Assembly: GCF_947504215.1 (NCBI RefSeq) | Contig: NZ_CANNGO010000002.1 | Span: 124,001 to 188,000, forward strand | Direction: 5' to 3' | Length of the DNA stretch: 64,000 bases | Source: an uncultured Ruegeria sp. | Lineage (GTDB): Bacteria; Pseudomonadota; Alphaproteobacteria; Rhodobacterales; Rhodobacteraceae | Shown here: positions 16,236 to 26,271 of the stretch, one piece after another | How positions within the stretch are numbered: the first letter of the stretch is position 1 | Layout of the letters: the number at the start of each line of letters is the position of its first letter | Notes under the pieces: generated by a model | Seen by the model: only the letters and a program-made list of their open reading frames with translations | Databases searched by the model: none | What the model was told of the DNA's origin: nothing | Program-made: the position numbers and the translations under genes

Positions 16236-19200
16236 TTATTCCGCAGCTTTCAGTGGGGCGCCGGGTTGATGTTCCGATCTGTCGTCTTGCTGATCTGCCT
16301 GATCCGGAACGGATCCCGGAATGTCGCTCCAGACAATCTCGGTTGATTGCATTGCGCGGGCGCTGCGTCCGATAGCCATATCTTGCGCGATCTGACTGGA
16401 ACGACCGGCCGTCACCCGGGCGAGAAGTCTGGCAATCCAAACGGCATAGGTCGCGACCCACACGCGCAAGGCCAGGAAGGAAGGCGTCACTATCAACGTC
16501 AGCACGGTGGCGATGCCCAGGCCGAACACAACCGCCGTCGCCAGCTGTTTCCACCACAGGGCCGTCGGGCTGTCGATGCTGTAACCGCCATTGATGAAGT
16601 CCAAAGAGAGGCCGAACATCATCGGTGTCAGACCAGCCATCGTAGTCAAAGTAGTCAGCAGAACCGGACGAATACGAGCCTCGGCCGTGCGGACAATTGC
16701 ATCGATCCGGGGCATATAGCGGCTGTATTCCTGATAGGTATCAATAAGAACAATGTTGTTGTTCACCACGATACCCGCCAAGGCAACGATCCCCGTTCCG
16801 GTCATGATGATCGAGAAAGGCTGCTGCATGACCATCATCCCGATCAGCACGCCTGTGGTCGAAAGAACCACGGCCAACAGAACCAGAACCGAGTTGTAGA
16901 ACGAGTTGAACTGGGCCAGTAGGATGACAAACATCAAACCCAGGGCACCTGCAAAAGCGTTTACCAGAAACGCGCCGGATTCGGCCTGATCTTCCTGATC
17001 ACCGGTCCATTCCCAACTGATCGTTTTGGCGAAGGGTTCGGTGTCCAGCCACTCGGTTAGAACTGCAATCCGTTCGTTCGGGTTAATCAGGATTACCTGG
17101 GCGTCACCATTTTCCATGGCTGACCGCAGGCTTTCCACGCTGTCCGCGCCTGTCAACTGAACCAGATCGAACCGTTTACCATCCGTGGTGGTCAGGGTCG
17201 CGCTTGTAGACGCAACGCCGTCTTCCAGTTCCCGAACAACGGCCAATCGCTGCTCGGTGCCATCGGGGCCGTCGGTCACAGCTTTACTCAGGCCCGGTTC
17301 AACATCCGCTTTGACGTCATAATAGCGTTCCTGATCCACGCGATTGATCTCGGCCAGCTTAGCCACCGGTTGCCGGGTCACGAAGTTGGACAGCGGTACC
17401 AGCCCGTCCTGCGTCCGGACCTTGAGAACGTCCAATGTGGACAGCACGCGGTCTTCTTCCGGCAGGCGGACACGGATTTCGATTTCTTCATCCGTGGTAT
17501 CCGGGCGCATTTCGCCCAATAGAATGCCTCGGGTCACCAACTGAACCATGGCACCAACGGTTGCGACGTCAGCCCCAAAACGGCCCGCCTTCGCCACATC
17601 AACGTCGATTTGCCAGTCGATACCAGGCAGGGGCAGGGTGTCTTCGATCTTGATCAGACCGGGGGTGGTTTCAAACGCCTCTCGCGCGGCAACCGTGGCC
17701 GAGGTCAGGTCATCCCACCCGTTTCCTTTGATGCGCAGGTGGACGGGTTTGGCCGAGGCCGGGCCTTGTTCCAACGGCAGAATCTCGACCACGAAGCCGG
17801 GAATTTTTGCCAGCTCGACGTTCAATTCTTCAAGCACAAAGTCGCCGTCATATTCCGGCGCAACCACGTGCCGGTCAAACAGACCGCCAGCAATAGGCTC
17901 AGAGATATTCGGACGATCTTCCCAAGGGATGATTTCGAACTGGACCCGTCCTACCGTATCGGCCGGGGCGGATGCGCCACCGGTGTTCTGGTTCAACCCG
18001 CCTTCGCCAGCAAACGAAAAGACGTTGATCACGGCCGGGTGTGATGCGATCACCTGCTCGGCCTCGTAGACCATAGCGTCCATCTCGGTCAGCGAGATGT
18101 TGCCGCGCGCGCGCACATAAGCAGTCGCCTGTTCCGGCTCGCTCTCGACAAAGAACTCGACGCCGCGATTGTTCGCTCCATAAGCGGACATGACCATCAT
18201 GACCGCGAAGCCAATGGCAACGATCGACACGATCGGCATGATTGGATTGCCGACCAGGAATTTAATGACATAGCCGAATGGTGTGTGTTCCTTGGCTGTA
18301 TGTACGCGTGTTTCCGGCGCGCGTTCTAGTCTCGCAGCACCCAAAGTGACCGATCCGGCAAAAGCGCCTGCGATCACAAGAATTGCACCGAACACGACAC
18401 TGCCCGGCGTGCCTGCGGGCAAAAGATAAGTTGGGTTCAACACCTGCATCGCCCCAAGAAACACGAGGTAGAACGAAGGGGGCACCAGAACCGCCCGCAG
18501 CCACCAGGGTGTTCGTGCCCTCAACCAGTCGGAGGAGCGGTCAAAAACACGGCTGAGCCGTCCGGACACACCGCCCATGACAGGCAGGTAGATCAGCGCG
18601 ACGATCAGAGACGCTGACAGAACAAAGATCAGCGTGACGGGCAGCATCCCCATGAACTCACCCGGTACGCCAGGCCAGAACAGCATTGGAAGGAAGGCAC
18701 ATAGCGTCGTTGCCGTTGATGACACGATAGGCCAGAACATCCGCTGGGCTGCCTCGACGTAGGCGTGCATTGGGCCGACGCCGTCCTTGATACGTTTGTC
18801 CGCGTATTCCACCACGACGATGGCGCCATCAACCAGCATGCCCACCGCAAGGATCAAACCGAACATCACGATGTTCGAAATGCTAATACCCATGACGGCC
18901 AAAAACGCAAAACACAAAAGGAAGGAGGTCGGGATAGCAAATCCCACCAGCAAAGCGGCGCGCGACCCCAACGAGGCAAGCACCACGATCATCACCAGCG
19001 CAATCGCGGTCAGTACTGACCCTTCAAGCTGGCTGACCATCGATCCGACAATCCGGCTTTGGTCGTTTGAGGTGCCGACGTCGACAGCGGCCTGCAATTC
19101 AGCTGGCCATTTGGTCTGAGCATCGGCAATGGTGGCTTTGACCTGTTCAACTGTGTCGATCAGGTTGAAACCCTTGCGCTTGACCACCTGCAGCGCCACG

Positions 19201-20033
19201 GTTGGTGCGCCGTCAAAACGGGCTGTGCCTTCGCGGTCTTCAAAGGTGTAGTTGATCTCGGCGAGCTCTCCCAAGGTCACGACGCGGTCGCCGTTGACCT
19301 TGATCGGTAACTCGTAAACGTCTTGCGCGGTTTTGAAGGATGATGGGATCTTGACCGAGAACGTGCCTTGTTCGGTTTCAACCTCACCCGCAGCAATCAA
19401 TTGGTTGTTGTTTTGCACAACGCTGATTAGCTCCGCAGCCGTTACGTTATACGCTTCCAGTCGCAGAGGATCGATTATGACCTCCAGCAACTCATCGCGA
19501 TTGCCGGCAATCCCGGCCTCCAACACGGAATCCAGCGCTTCCAAATCGTCCTGAAGGTCCTTGGCCACGCGGGCCATGGTTCGTTCGGGTACCGAACCAG
19601 TCAGGTTCACGATGACGATGGGAAACTCCGAGAAGTTGATTTCGTACAGGGAGTATTGTTCAGCGCCTTCGGGGAATTCTGCCTGCGCCGTATTCATGGC
19701 ATCACGCACATCCGCCATGATGGCCGTTTTGTCCCAGCCAAAATCAAACTCGAGCGCGACACCGCCATAGCCTTCGGCGGCAGTCGAGGACATTTCTTTC
19801 AGGCCATCCAGATCCGCAAGTTCGGTTTCCATCGGCTTGACCAGAAGGTTTTCCGAATCTTCAGCGGAAATTCCCGGGAACTGGACCGAGACGAACAACG
19901 CAGGGATTTCAATGTCCGGCTCACCTTCCTTCGGCAGGCTTACATACGCAAACCCGCCAATGACCAGCGAGATCGCGATAAATGCCAGAACCATTCGGGC
20001 CCGTTCGGAAGCCCAGCTTACAATACCCGTCAT
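16236..20033 (-). CDS. RND efflux transporter permease (AcrB/AcrD/AcrF family)
   Basis: A 1265-residue inner-membrane proton-drug antiporter that would export hydrophobic compounds with the adaptor encoded just upstream. The first helix is near 13-32, then the periplasmic porter domain. The proton-relay helix near residue 400 reads GMLVDGAIVVVEY, so the usual double Asp is a single Asp followed by Gly. It is about 200 residues longer than AcrB. Much of the excess is a segment at about 504-578 with two extra membrane helices before the second half, plus a longer C-terminus. Its start overlaps the adaptor stop by four bases. Confidence 0.92.
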   Translation of the reverse strand: MTGIVSWASERARMVLAFIAISLVIGGFAYVSLPKEGEPDIEIPALFVSVQFPGISAEDSENLLVKPMETELADLDGLKEMSSTAAEGYGGVALEFDFGWDKTAIMADVRDAMNTAQAEFPEGAEQYSLYEINFSEFPIVIVNLTGSVPERTMARVAKDLQDDLEALDSVLEAGIAGNRDELLEVIIDPLRLEAYNVTAAELISVVQNNNQLIAAGEVETEQGTFSVKIPSSFKTAQDVYELPIKVNGDRVVTLGELAEINYTFEDREGTARFDGAPTVALQVVKRKGFNLIDTVEQVKATIADAQTKWPAELQAAVDVGTSNDQSRIVGSMVSQLEGSVLTAIALVMIVVLASLGSRAALLVGFAIPTSFLLCFAFLAVMGISISNIVMFGLILAVGMLVDGAIVVVEYADKRIKDGVGPMHAYVEAAQRMFWPIVSSTATTLCAFLPMLFWPGVPGEFMGMLPVTLIFVLSASLIVALIYLPVMGGVSGRLSRVFDRSSDWLRARTPWWLRAVLVPPSFYLVFLGAMQVLNPTYLLPAGTPGSVVFGAILVIAGAFAGSVTLGAARLERAPETRVHTAKEHTPFGYVIKFLVGNPIMPIVSIVAIGFAVMMVMSAYGANNRGVEFFVESEPEQATAYVRARGNISLTEMDAMVYEAEQVIASHPAVINVFSFAGEGGLNQNTGGASAPADTVGRVQFEIIPWEDRPNISEPIAGGLFDRHVVAPEYDGDFVLEELNVELAKIPGFVVEILPLEQGPASAKPVHLRIKGNGWDDLTSATVAAREAFETTPGLIKIEDTLPLPGIDWQIDVDVAKAGRFGADVATVGAMVQLVTRGILLGEMRPDTTDEEIEIRVRLPEEDRVLSTLDVLKVRTQDGLVPLSNFVTRQPVAKLAEINRVDQERYYDVKADVEPGLSKAVTDGPDGTEQRLAVVRELEDGVASTSATLTTTDGKRFDLVQLTGADSVESLRSAMENGDAQVILINPNERIAVLTEWLDTEPFAKTISWEWTGDQEDQAESGAFLVNAFAGALGLMFVILLAQFNSFYNSVLVLLAVVLSTTGVLIGMMVMQQPFSIIMTGTGIVALAGIVVNNNIVLIDTYQEYSRYMPRIDAIVRTAEARIRPVLLTTLTTMAGLTPMMFGLSLDFINGGYSIDSPTALWWKQLATAVVFGLGIATVLTLIVTPSFLALRVWVATYAVWIARLLARVTAGRSSQIAQDMAIGRSARAMQSTEIVWSDIPGSVPDQADQQDDRSEHQPGAPLKAAE

Positions 20034-21262
20034 TGCGAAGCTTCCCGATATGTCGGCGCAACCGTCACGCCACGTGTCACGAATTCCTGACCGACTACAA
20101 TGACGTCAACAGTTTCAGCCAAACCGTCGATCCAGACGCCTTTTGATGTGTCGCGCAAAATACGGACGGGCACAAAGTCTACAACATTGCCGGTTCCGAC
20201 GGTGCGAACACCCAGCTGTCCTTCGTTGTTCAGGGTCAGGGCAGATTGTGGCAACAGATGCGCTTTGGCCCCTTCGGCGGCAATCCGGATCGTTGCCGTT
20301 TGACCATCGCGGATGGTCAGGTCAGCGTTCGGTACCGTGATCTCGACTTCGAATGTGCGGGTGGTTTCATCTGCAGACCGGCTGAGAAAGGTAACCCTAC
20401 CCGTAACCTGCCGACCCGTGACCAGCTGCGCTTCGGCCTCAGAGCCGACAAGAACGCGGTTCACTTCGGTTTCTGGTACAAAGCCAACCAATTTGATCGG
20501 GTCCAATTGGATCACGGTCGCGCACAAGGCACCGGGCTGCAACAAGCTACCTAACTCAGCAGTGTCGCTTTCCAGCAGGCCTTTGAAAGGCGCCTCAATG
20601 GTCAGTCGGTCGATTTCACGCTGGGCTGCTTCAACCTCGGCTGCGGCGGCTTCGATACCGGCCCGAGTGGCTTCAAGGCCAGCTTCGGCCGACTTAATAC
20701 CAGCCTCGGCGGTGCTCATTGCGGCCTCGCTTGAGATGCGCCGGGTTTCAGACCCGAACCCTGAATCGGACAGTTTACGGGCAGCCGTCAGATTGATGTC
20801 GGCTTCTGCTACCAGCGCATGCGCTTCTTCCAAACGTGCCTCTGCCTCGGGGACGCGGCTTGCAGCTTCAAGTTTGCCAGCCATCGCCTCTGCGAGGCTG
20901 GCGGGGCGGGTTCCGGGGTCTAACTGGCACAGCAGGTCGCCAGCCTCGACAAATGCACCGCGGCGTTTGGGTTCTGAAATGACCGTTGACGTGGTTTCCG
21001 CCAGAACTTCGACTTGTCGGTTTGCTTTGGTTTGCCCACGCAGCAAGACGGCGCTGTCGATTTCGCGCGCCTCTGAGCGGAAAGCGATGACACCAACGGC
21101 GGTTTCGCTGACACTCGTTTCTTCGGTTGCCTCGCCACCTTCTGTGGCGGGTACGTCTGCCTCGCCGCGACCAGCGAAGGCAAATAGCGCGTCGCGTTCA
21201 AAAACAAGGAAATACAGGGCGACAATGACCAAAATGGCGTTGATGAAAGAAATCAAACGCAT
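20030..21262 (-). CDS. RND efflux periplasmic adaptor (membrane fusion protein)
   Basis: A 410-residue HlyD/AcrA-type adaptor. A membrane anchor covers residues 4-30, followed by an acidic stretch. The lipoyl halves flank a long alanine/glutamate-rich coiled coil (about 130-215, ARLEEAHALVAEADINLTAAR onward). A beta-barrel (VGFVPETEVNRVLVGSEAEA) and membrane-proximal domain follow. It would link the permease to an outer-membrane channel that is not encoded here. First gene of a two-gene operon, preceded by a TetR-type dyad. Confidence 0.9.
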   Translation of the reverse strand: MRLISFINAILVIVALYFLVFERDALFAFAGRGEADVPATEGGEATEETSVSETAVGVIAFRSEAREIDSAVLLRGQTKANRQVEVLAETTSTVISEPKRRGAFVEAGDLLCQLDPGTRPASLAEAMAGKLEAASRVPEAEARLEEAHALVAEADINLTAARKLSDSGFGSETRRISSEAAMSTAEAGIKSAEAGLEATRAGIEAAAAEVEAAQREIDRLTIEAPFKGLLESDTAELGSLLQPGALCATVIQLDPIKLVGFVPETEVNRVLVGSEAEAQLVTGRQVTGRVTFLSRSADETTRTFEVEITVPNADLTIRDGQTATIRIAAEGAKAHLLPQSALTLNNEGQLGVRTVGTGNVVDFVPVRILRDTSKGVWIDGLAETVDVIVVGQEFVTRGVTVAPTYREASQ

Positions 21263-21347
21263 GCAGTGCTTCTCCTAAGAACAATGCGCCAAAATTATTT
21301 GACGTGCATGCCTCAAAATGGGGCCGGGCATGTATCTTTTCCACACT

Positions 21348-21366
21348 AAACTGAATAGTTCGGTTT
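21348..21366 (-). promoter_or_regulatory. TetR-type operator candidate for the RND operon
   Basis: AAACTGAA-TAG-TTCGGTTT is a 19-base inverted repeat with seven of eight arm positions matching, 86 bases upstream of the adaptor start. Size and shape match operators of TetR-family efflux repressors. No TetR gene occurs in this window. Confidence 0.5.
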
Positions 21367-21487
21367 ATTTTTTTTCGCAAGACCGGATCGACGCGGCGTA
21401 TTTGTGCAAAATCGGACCCTTGGCTTGGCCGTGGTGCCGGGGTATGACATGGCGCACGATAGCAAGATACACAGCCTGGGGGCAGGA

Positions 21488-22159
21488 ATGAGCGATACCG
21501 ACAGTTTCATTGATGAGGTCACAGAAGAGGTGCGCCGCGACCGGATGTATCTGCTTTTGCGCCGGTGGGGCTGGATTGGTGTTGTGGCTGTCATCCTGAT
21601 CGTTGGTGGAGCGGCCTATAACGAATACCAGAAAGCGCGCGACACCTCTCAGGCGCAAGAGCTGGGCGACTCGATTCTCGCGGCTTTGGATGAGAATGAT
21701 TCCGCAGCGCGTGCAGCAAGCCTAGATGGCGTTCAGGCGCAATCCCCGGGCGGTGATGCGGTGTTGAACATGCTACTCTCGGCCTCTCAGATAGACGCCG
21801 GATCCCAAGAAGACGCGGTCAACAGCCTCAACAGCGTTGCCGTTCAGGGTGAATTGCCCGAGATCTACCGCGCGATTGCAAGTTTTAAGGCGCTGCTGTT
21901 GCAGAGTGATACCTTGCCAGCCGCTGATCGCCGCCTGCAATTCGAAGCTTTGGCCGTGCCGGGGGCGCCGTTGCGCCTGTTGGCCGAAGAACAGTTGGCG
22001 TTGATTGACGTGTCCGAAGGCAATATCGACGCCGCGCTCGACCGGTTGCAAGCTTTGCGTCAGGATGCCGAAGTGGGCGTCGATCTGCAGCAGCGTGCGG
22101 CCCAATTGATTGTGGCGTTGGGCGGCGAACCTGAACCGCTTGTGGCGCAGCAGGGCTGA
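21488..22159 (+). CDS. YfgM-like membrane-anchored TPR protein
   Basis: A 223-residue protein with a cytoplasmic N-terminus rich in charge (FIDEVTEEVRRDRM), a membrane helix at about 32-50 and a periplasmic TPR_21-type helical domain. It corresponds to E. coli YfgM, a partner of the SecYEG translocon and periplasmic chaperones. The ATG at 21488 follows GGCAGGA; the upstream extension lacks family character. The order yfgM-bamB-der is the same as in E. coli, supporting the assignment despite weak sequence similarity. Confidence 0.8.
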   Translation: MSDTDSFIDEVTEEVRRDRMYLLLRRWGWIGVVAVILIVGGAAYNEYQKARDTSQAQELGDSILAALDENDSAARAASLDGVQAQSPGGDAVLNMLLSASQIDAGSQEDAVNSLNSVAVQGELPEIYRAIASFKALLLQSDTLPAADRRLQFEALAVPGAPLRLLAEEQLALIDVSEGNIDAALDRLQALRQDAEVGVDLQQRAAQLIVALGGEPEPLVAQQG

Positions 22160-22201
22160 TCTGGCGGGACAACAAACTATGACAGGCGAGTTCAGAAGAA
22201 T

Positions 22202-23524
22202 ATGGTAACAAGATTTTTTTCCCGTTTGGGAGTGCCAGCAGCTGCCGTTGCGCTGACGACACTGGCCGCCTGTCAGGAGCCCGAGATCATTCTGCCAGGT
22301 GCGCGCGAAGATATTCGCCCGGCATCTGACACCGAAACGGTGGAAACCCGTGGATCGCAACCCGTCAGTCTCCCAGCGCAAAATGCGAATGCAAGCTGGC
22401 CTCAAAGCCCCGGTACGGCGGCCTTTCGCACAACCAATGCTGCATTGCGCGGCACCCCGCAGCTGACGTGGTCGACGTCGATCGGCAACGGCGACTCGCG
22501 CAAGCAGCGCATCACGGCCGAGCCGGTGGTCGCTGGAGGGTTGATCTATACGCTTGATTCCGGTGCTACGGTTTCAGCTGTGTCGCCGCAGGGACAGCTG
22601 GTTTGGAACACCAACCTGATCCCGGCCAGTGACGGAGACTCGGATGCCACGGGCGGCGGAATGGCCTATTCCAATGGCGTCCTCTATGTCTCGTCCGGTT
22701 TTGGACGGCTGACAGCTCTTGATGCCAAATCGGGCACGATCCGCTGGCAAAAGCGCTTGAACGCAACTGGCAGCGGCGCGCCGTTGGTCAGCGACGGATT
22801 GTTGTACCTTGTCGCCGGTGATGAAACCGGTTGGACTGTGGATACCAAAGATGGCCGTATCGCGTGGCAAATCGAAAGCACGCCGAGCGTCGGCAATGTT
22901 CTCGGGGCACCAGCGCCTGTCCTGACGTCGGATCTTTCGGTTTTTGCCTTTGGGTCCGGTGATATTACGGCGACGTTCCGCAAGGGTGGCATTCGCCGTT
23001 GGAACGCTTCGGTCGCAGGTGGGCGCCGGGGGCGCGCTGCAGCACAGATCGTTGATGTGACCGGGGGCCCTATAGTTGCAGGTGACACAATATATATCGG
23101 CAACCATTCGGGTCGTACTGTAGCATTTGATGCCGCATCGGGTGAGCGTCGCTGGACTGCTGACGAAGGCGCCGTCGATACGGTTTGGCCAGCGGGGAAC
23201 AGCATCTACTTGATTAGCGACCGCAGCCAATTGGTGCGTCTGAACGCGTCGGATGGCACTGTCGTCTGGGCACAGGATCTGCCGGGTTTCGTCAAGGACA
23301 AGCCTAAGCGGCGCGGCCCGATCTTTGCCCATTACGGCCCAATCCTGGCTGGCGGGCGCATTGTTGTCGCGTCGAATGACGGATATCTGCGTTTCTTCAA
23401 TCCGGTGGATGGATCGCTTGTGCATCGCGTTGAAGTGCCGGGTGGCGCGACGACAGCACCTGTCGTCGCAGGTCAGACCCTTTATGTGGTTTCGACCAAG
23501 GGCCAACTGCACGCTTTCCGTTGA
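22202..23524 (+). CDS. bamB: Outer membrane assembly lipoprotein BamB
   Basis: A 440-residue lipoprotein with lipobox LAAC (Cys24) and an eight-bladed PQQ-type beta-propeller. Blade repeats such as GLIYTLDSGATVSAVSPQG, VLYVSSGFGRLTALDAKSG and TVAFDAASGERRW are visible. BamB supports BamA in inserting beta-barrel proteins. It starts 42 bases after the yfgM stop and precedes der by 48 bases. About 80 residues of low-complexity sequence lie between the lipid anchor and the propeller. Confidence 0.9.
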   Translation: MVTRFFSRLGVPAAAVALTTLAACQEPEIILPGAREDIRPASDTETVETRGSQPVSLPAQNANASWPQSPGTAAFRTTNAALRGTPQLTWSTSIGNGDSRKQRITAEPVVAGGLIYTLDSGATVSAVSPQGQLVWNTNLIPASDGDSDATGGGMAYSNGVLYVSSGFGRLTALDAKSGTIRWQKRLNATGSGAPLVSDGLLYLVAGDETGWTVDTKDGRIAWQIESTPSVGNVLGAPAPVLTSDLSVFAFGSGDITATFRKGGIRRWNASVAGGRRGRAAAQIVDVTGGPIVAGDTIYIGNHSGRTVAFDAASGERRWTADEGAVDTVWPAGNSIYLISDRSQLVRLNASDGTVVWAQDLPGFVKDKPKRRGPIFAHYGPILAGGRIVVASNDGYLRFFNPVDGSLVHRVEVPGGATTAPVVAGQTLYVVSTKGQLHAFR

Positions 23525-23572
23525 CGACAAGATGCGCTAAAGGGCGCGTCTGAGTCTTGAAAGTTGAGTATC

Positions 23573-25036
23573 ATGTCGCTGACCCTCGCCATCGTGGGGC
23601 GCCCCAATGTGGGCAAATCCACACTGTTCAACCGCCTTGTGGGCAAACGACTGGCCTTGGTCGATGACCAGCCTGGCGTGACGCGTGACTTGCGCGAAGG
23701 CGAAGGGCGACTGGGCGATCTGCGGTTTACCGTGATCGACACGGCGGGGCTTGAGGACGCAACCGACGATAGCCTTGAGGGGCGCATGCGCCGCCTGACC
23801 GAACGCGCCGTCGACATGGCCGATGTCTGCCTGTTTATGATTGATGCGCGCGTGGGGCTGACCCCCACCGATGAGATGTTTGCCGAAATTCTGCGCAAGC
23901 GGTCAAGACACGTGATCCTTGCGGCCAACAAAGCCGAAGGCAACGCGGCTGATGCAGGGGTGCTAGAGGCCTACAACCTAGGTCTCGGCGAACCGGTTCG
24001 TCTTTCAGGCGAGCATGGTGAAGGGATGGCTGACCTATATGATCAGCTCATGCCTTTGGCGGATGCGGCCGAAGAACGGGCGGTGGATGACACCCCCATA
24101 ACGAACATTGAACTGGATGAGGATGGCGAGGGCGAGACGCCTCTGATCACGGCAGAAAAACCATTGCAGGTGGCTGTTGTTGGTCGTCCGAATGCCGGAA
24201 AATCCACGCTGATCAACAAGATCATGGGCGAAGACCGCTTGCTGACGGGGCCCGAGGCCGGGATCACGCGCGACGCCATCAGCTTGCGTGTCGACTGGGC
24301 GGACCCTGACGGGAACAGCACACCGATGCGTATCTTTGATACCGCAGGCATGCGCAAGAAAGCCAAGGTTCAGGAAAAGCTGGAAAAGCTTTCAGTTTCG
24401 GACGGGCTGCGGGCCGTCAAGTTCGCCGAGGTTGTGGTTGTTCTTCTGGACGCGGCGATTCCCTTCGAACAGCAGGACCTGCGCATCGCAGATCTTGCCG
24501 AACGCGAAGGCCGTGCTGTTGTCGTTGCCGTCAACAAATGGGACATCGAGGAGGACAAGCAGGAAAAGCTGCGCGATCTCAAAGAATCTTTCGATCGGCT
24601 GCTGCCACAGCTACGTGGCGCGCCGCTGATTACCGTCTCTGCAAAAACAGGTCGGGGGCTTGAGCGGCTTCGTGATGCCATCTTGCGCGCTCATGATGTG
24701 TGGAACCGACGGGTACCGACGGCTGCACTAAACCGCTGGCTGACGGCCATGCTGGAGCAGCACCCGCCACCAGCGCCGCAGGGACGACGGATCAAACTGC
24801 GCTACATGACCCAGGCCAAAACTCGGCCGCCGGGATTTGTGGTTATGTGTTCCCACCCCGACAAGATGCCGGCCAGCTATTCCCGGTACCTGGTGAATGG
24901 TCTGCGCGAAGACTTTGATATGCCCGGCTCGCCGATCCGCCTGACGCTGCGCGGGCAAGGGGATAAGAACCCCTACAAAGGGCGGCGCAAGAAAAACGCT
25001 GGTGCATTGGCCAAACATCTCAAGGGTAAGGCGTAA
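23573..25036 (+). CDS. der: Ribosome-associated GTPase Der (EngA)
   Basis: A 487-residue protein with two tandem GTPase domains and a C-terminal KH-like domain, the unique Der layout. The first P-loop is GRPNVGKS at 8-15 and the second GRPNAGKS near 204-211. DTAGL/DTAGM switch motifs and NKAE/NKWD base motifs follow in each domain. Der is needed for 50S subunit maturation. The ATG at 23573 gives the family start [12 protein letters not shown]; a frame three codons longer is possible. The linker between the domains (about 170-195) is acidic. Confidence 0.96.
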   Translation: MSLTLAIVGRPNVGKSTLFNRLVGKRLALVDDQPGVTRDLREGEGRLGDLRFTVIDTAGLEDATDDSLEGRMRRLTERAVDMADVCLFMIDARVGLTPTDEMFAEILRKRSRHVILAANKAEGNAADAGVLEAYNLGLGEPVRLSGEHGEGMADLYDQLMPLADAAEERAVDDTPITNIELDEDGEGETPLITAEKPLQVAVVGRPNAGKSTLINKIMGEDRLLTGPEAGITRDAISLRVDWADPDGNSTPMRIFDTAGMRKKAKVQEKLEKLSVSDGLRAVKFAEVVVVLLDAAIPFEQQDLRIADLAEREGRAVVVAVNKWDIEEDKQEKLRDLKESFDRLLPQLRGAPLITVSAKTGRGLERLRDAILRAHDVWNRRVPTAALNRWLTAMLEQHPPPAPQGRRIKLRYMTQAKTRPPGFVVMCSHPDKMPASYSRYLVNGLREDFDMPGSPIRLTLRGQGDKNPYKGRRKKNAGALAKHLKGKA

Positions 25037-25059
25037 CTGCGCCAATTTTCAGCACTTTT

Positions 25060-25078
25060 ACTGTCAGGGCGTGACAGT
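25060..25078 (+). terminator. Weak terminator after der
   Basis: ACTGTCA-GGGCG-TGACAGT forms a seven-base-pair stem 24 bases after the der stop, followed by CTGTTTT. Confidence 0.45.
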
Positions 25079-25200
25079 CTGTTTTCGGCGCGCTAGCATT
25101 TGCTTGCGTGCATATGTTTTCGTGTGCGCTGCTTGTACACGGGTGATCCGTGCATAGTTTTGGAACAGTTTGAACCGGACCATCGTGGGGAGCGGGCTGG

Positions 25201-26187
25201 ATGGATCTGAGGGAATATACTCGACAATACGCAGTTCAGGACAACCGGCTTGCTGCGCTAAGCTATTTCGGCACATTTGCGGTGTATTTTGCATCGCTGG
25301 CCCTGGCGATTACTTATGTTGACCGCTGGTACGTTATGGTGCCGGCGGGGATAGTATTTGCCTTTTCTGCCGTTCGTTTATACGTGCTGCAACATGATTG
25401 CGGACATCACTCGTTGTTTGTAACACGCGAGCAAAACGAATGGGCCGGGCATGGCCTGTCGCCTTTTACATTTGCGCCGTTCGAAGTGATGAAACAGAAC
25501 CACAATCTGCACCACAGCGGTATCGGAAATCTGGAGCATAGAGAGACCGGCGAAATCCACACGATGACCCTGCGCGAGTGGCGCGCGGCGGATTGGAAAA
25601 CCCGGCTGTATTACCGGCTGTACCGTAATCCGTTCATCCTTGTACCGCTTGGTGCGCTGTTCACGTATTTCATTCGCTACCGTTGGCCCAAGAACACTGT
25701 GCAGTTCGGGGTCACGGGCGTTTTGCTCCACAATGTCTCGATCGTGGTTTTTCTGGGCTTGCTTTACATGATTGCCGGCACTACCGGCATTCTTGTTTGG
25801 CTGGTATTCTCTTTTCTGGGGGGGATGCTGGGCGTATTCCTTGTGTATTTGCAGCATAACTTCGAAGATACGTATTGGGACCGCCGTCCGGACCTGAACC
25901 CGCAGTTGGCGGCCCTGGAAGGGTCATCGGCTTTGGATTTCGGCTGGTGGTTCGACAATGCTGTGGCCTGTATCACGCTGCACGACATTCACCACTTCAA
26001 TGCGCGTATCCCGTCTTATCGGCTACGCGCCTGTCATTACAACCTGCCGCCCGAATTCACCCCTAGACGGATCAAATTTCCCGAGGCAGTGGCGGCTTTG
26101 AACCTCAAGCTTTGGGATGAGGAAGCGAAACGGCTTGTGCCGTTCCCAAAGAACGAGCCTAAATCGGATCTGGCTCACAGCAGCTAG
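25201..26187 (+). CDS. Membrane fatty acid desaturase
   Basis: A 328-residue integral membrane di-iron desaturase. The three histidine boxes are HDCGHH (His65-70), HNLHH (His101-105) and HDIHH (His261-265). Paired membrane helices surround them. It would introduce a double bond in lipid acyl chains; regiospecificity cannot be read from sequence. A GGAGCGGG site precedes the ATG. No electron-donor gene is adjacent. Confidence 0.88.
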   Translation: MDLREYTRQYAVQDNRLAALSYFGTFAVYFASLALAITYVDRWYVMVPAGIVFAFSAVRLYVLQHDCGHHSLFVTREQNEWAGHGLSPFTFAPFEVMKQNHNLHHSGIGNLEHRETGEIHTMTLREWRAADWKTRLYYRLYRNPFILVPLGALFTYFIRYRWPKNTVQFGVTGVLLHNVSIVVFLGLLYMIAGTTGILVWLVFSFLGGMLGVFLVYLQHNFEDTYWDRRPDLNPQLAALEGSSALDFGWWFDNAVACITLHDIHHFNARIPSYRLRACHYNLPPEFTPRRIKFPEAVAALNLKLWDEEAKRLVPFPKNEPKSDLAHSS

Positions 26188-26220
26188 GACTGCAGGCTGA
26201 AGTTTTGAAAAGCTTGTAGG

Positions 26221-26245
26221 TTCGTATATCTTGCGTATATACGAA
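26221..26245 (+). promoter_or_regulatory. Perfect dyad upstream of the lysine-rich HhH gene
   Basis: TTCGTATAT-N7-ATATACGAA is a perfect nine-base inverted repeat, 26 bases before the gene start. Its TATAT arms could include the -10 element, so it may be an operator over the promoter. The binding protein is unknown; it does not match the alphaproteobacterial LexA box (GTTC-N7-GTTC). Confidence 0.5.
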
Positions 26246-26271
26246 TGTGCAGGGAGCAAAAGAAGGGACCA

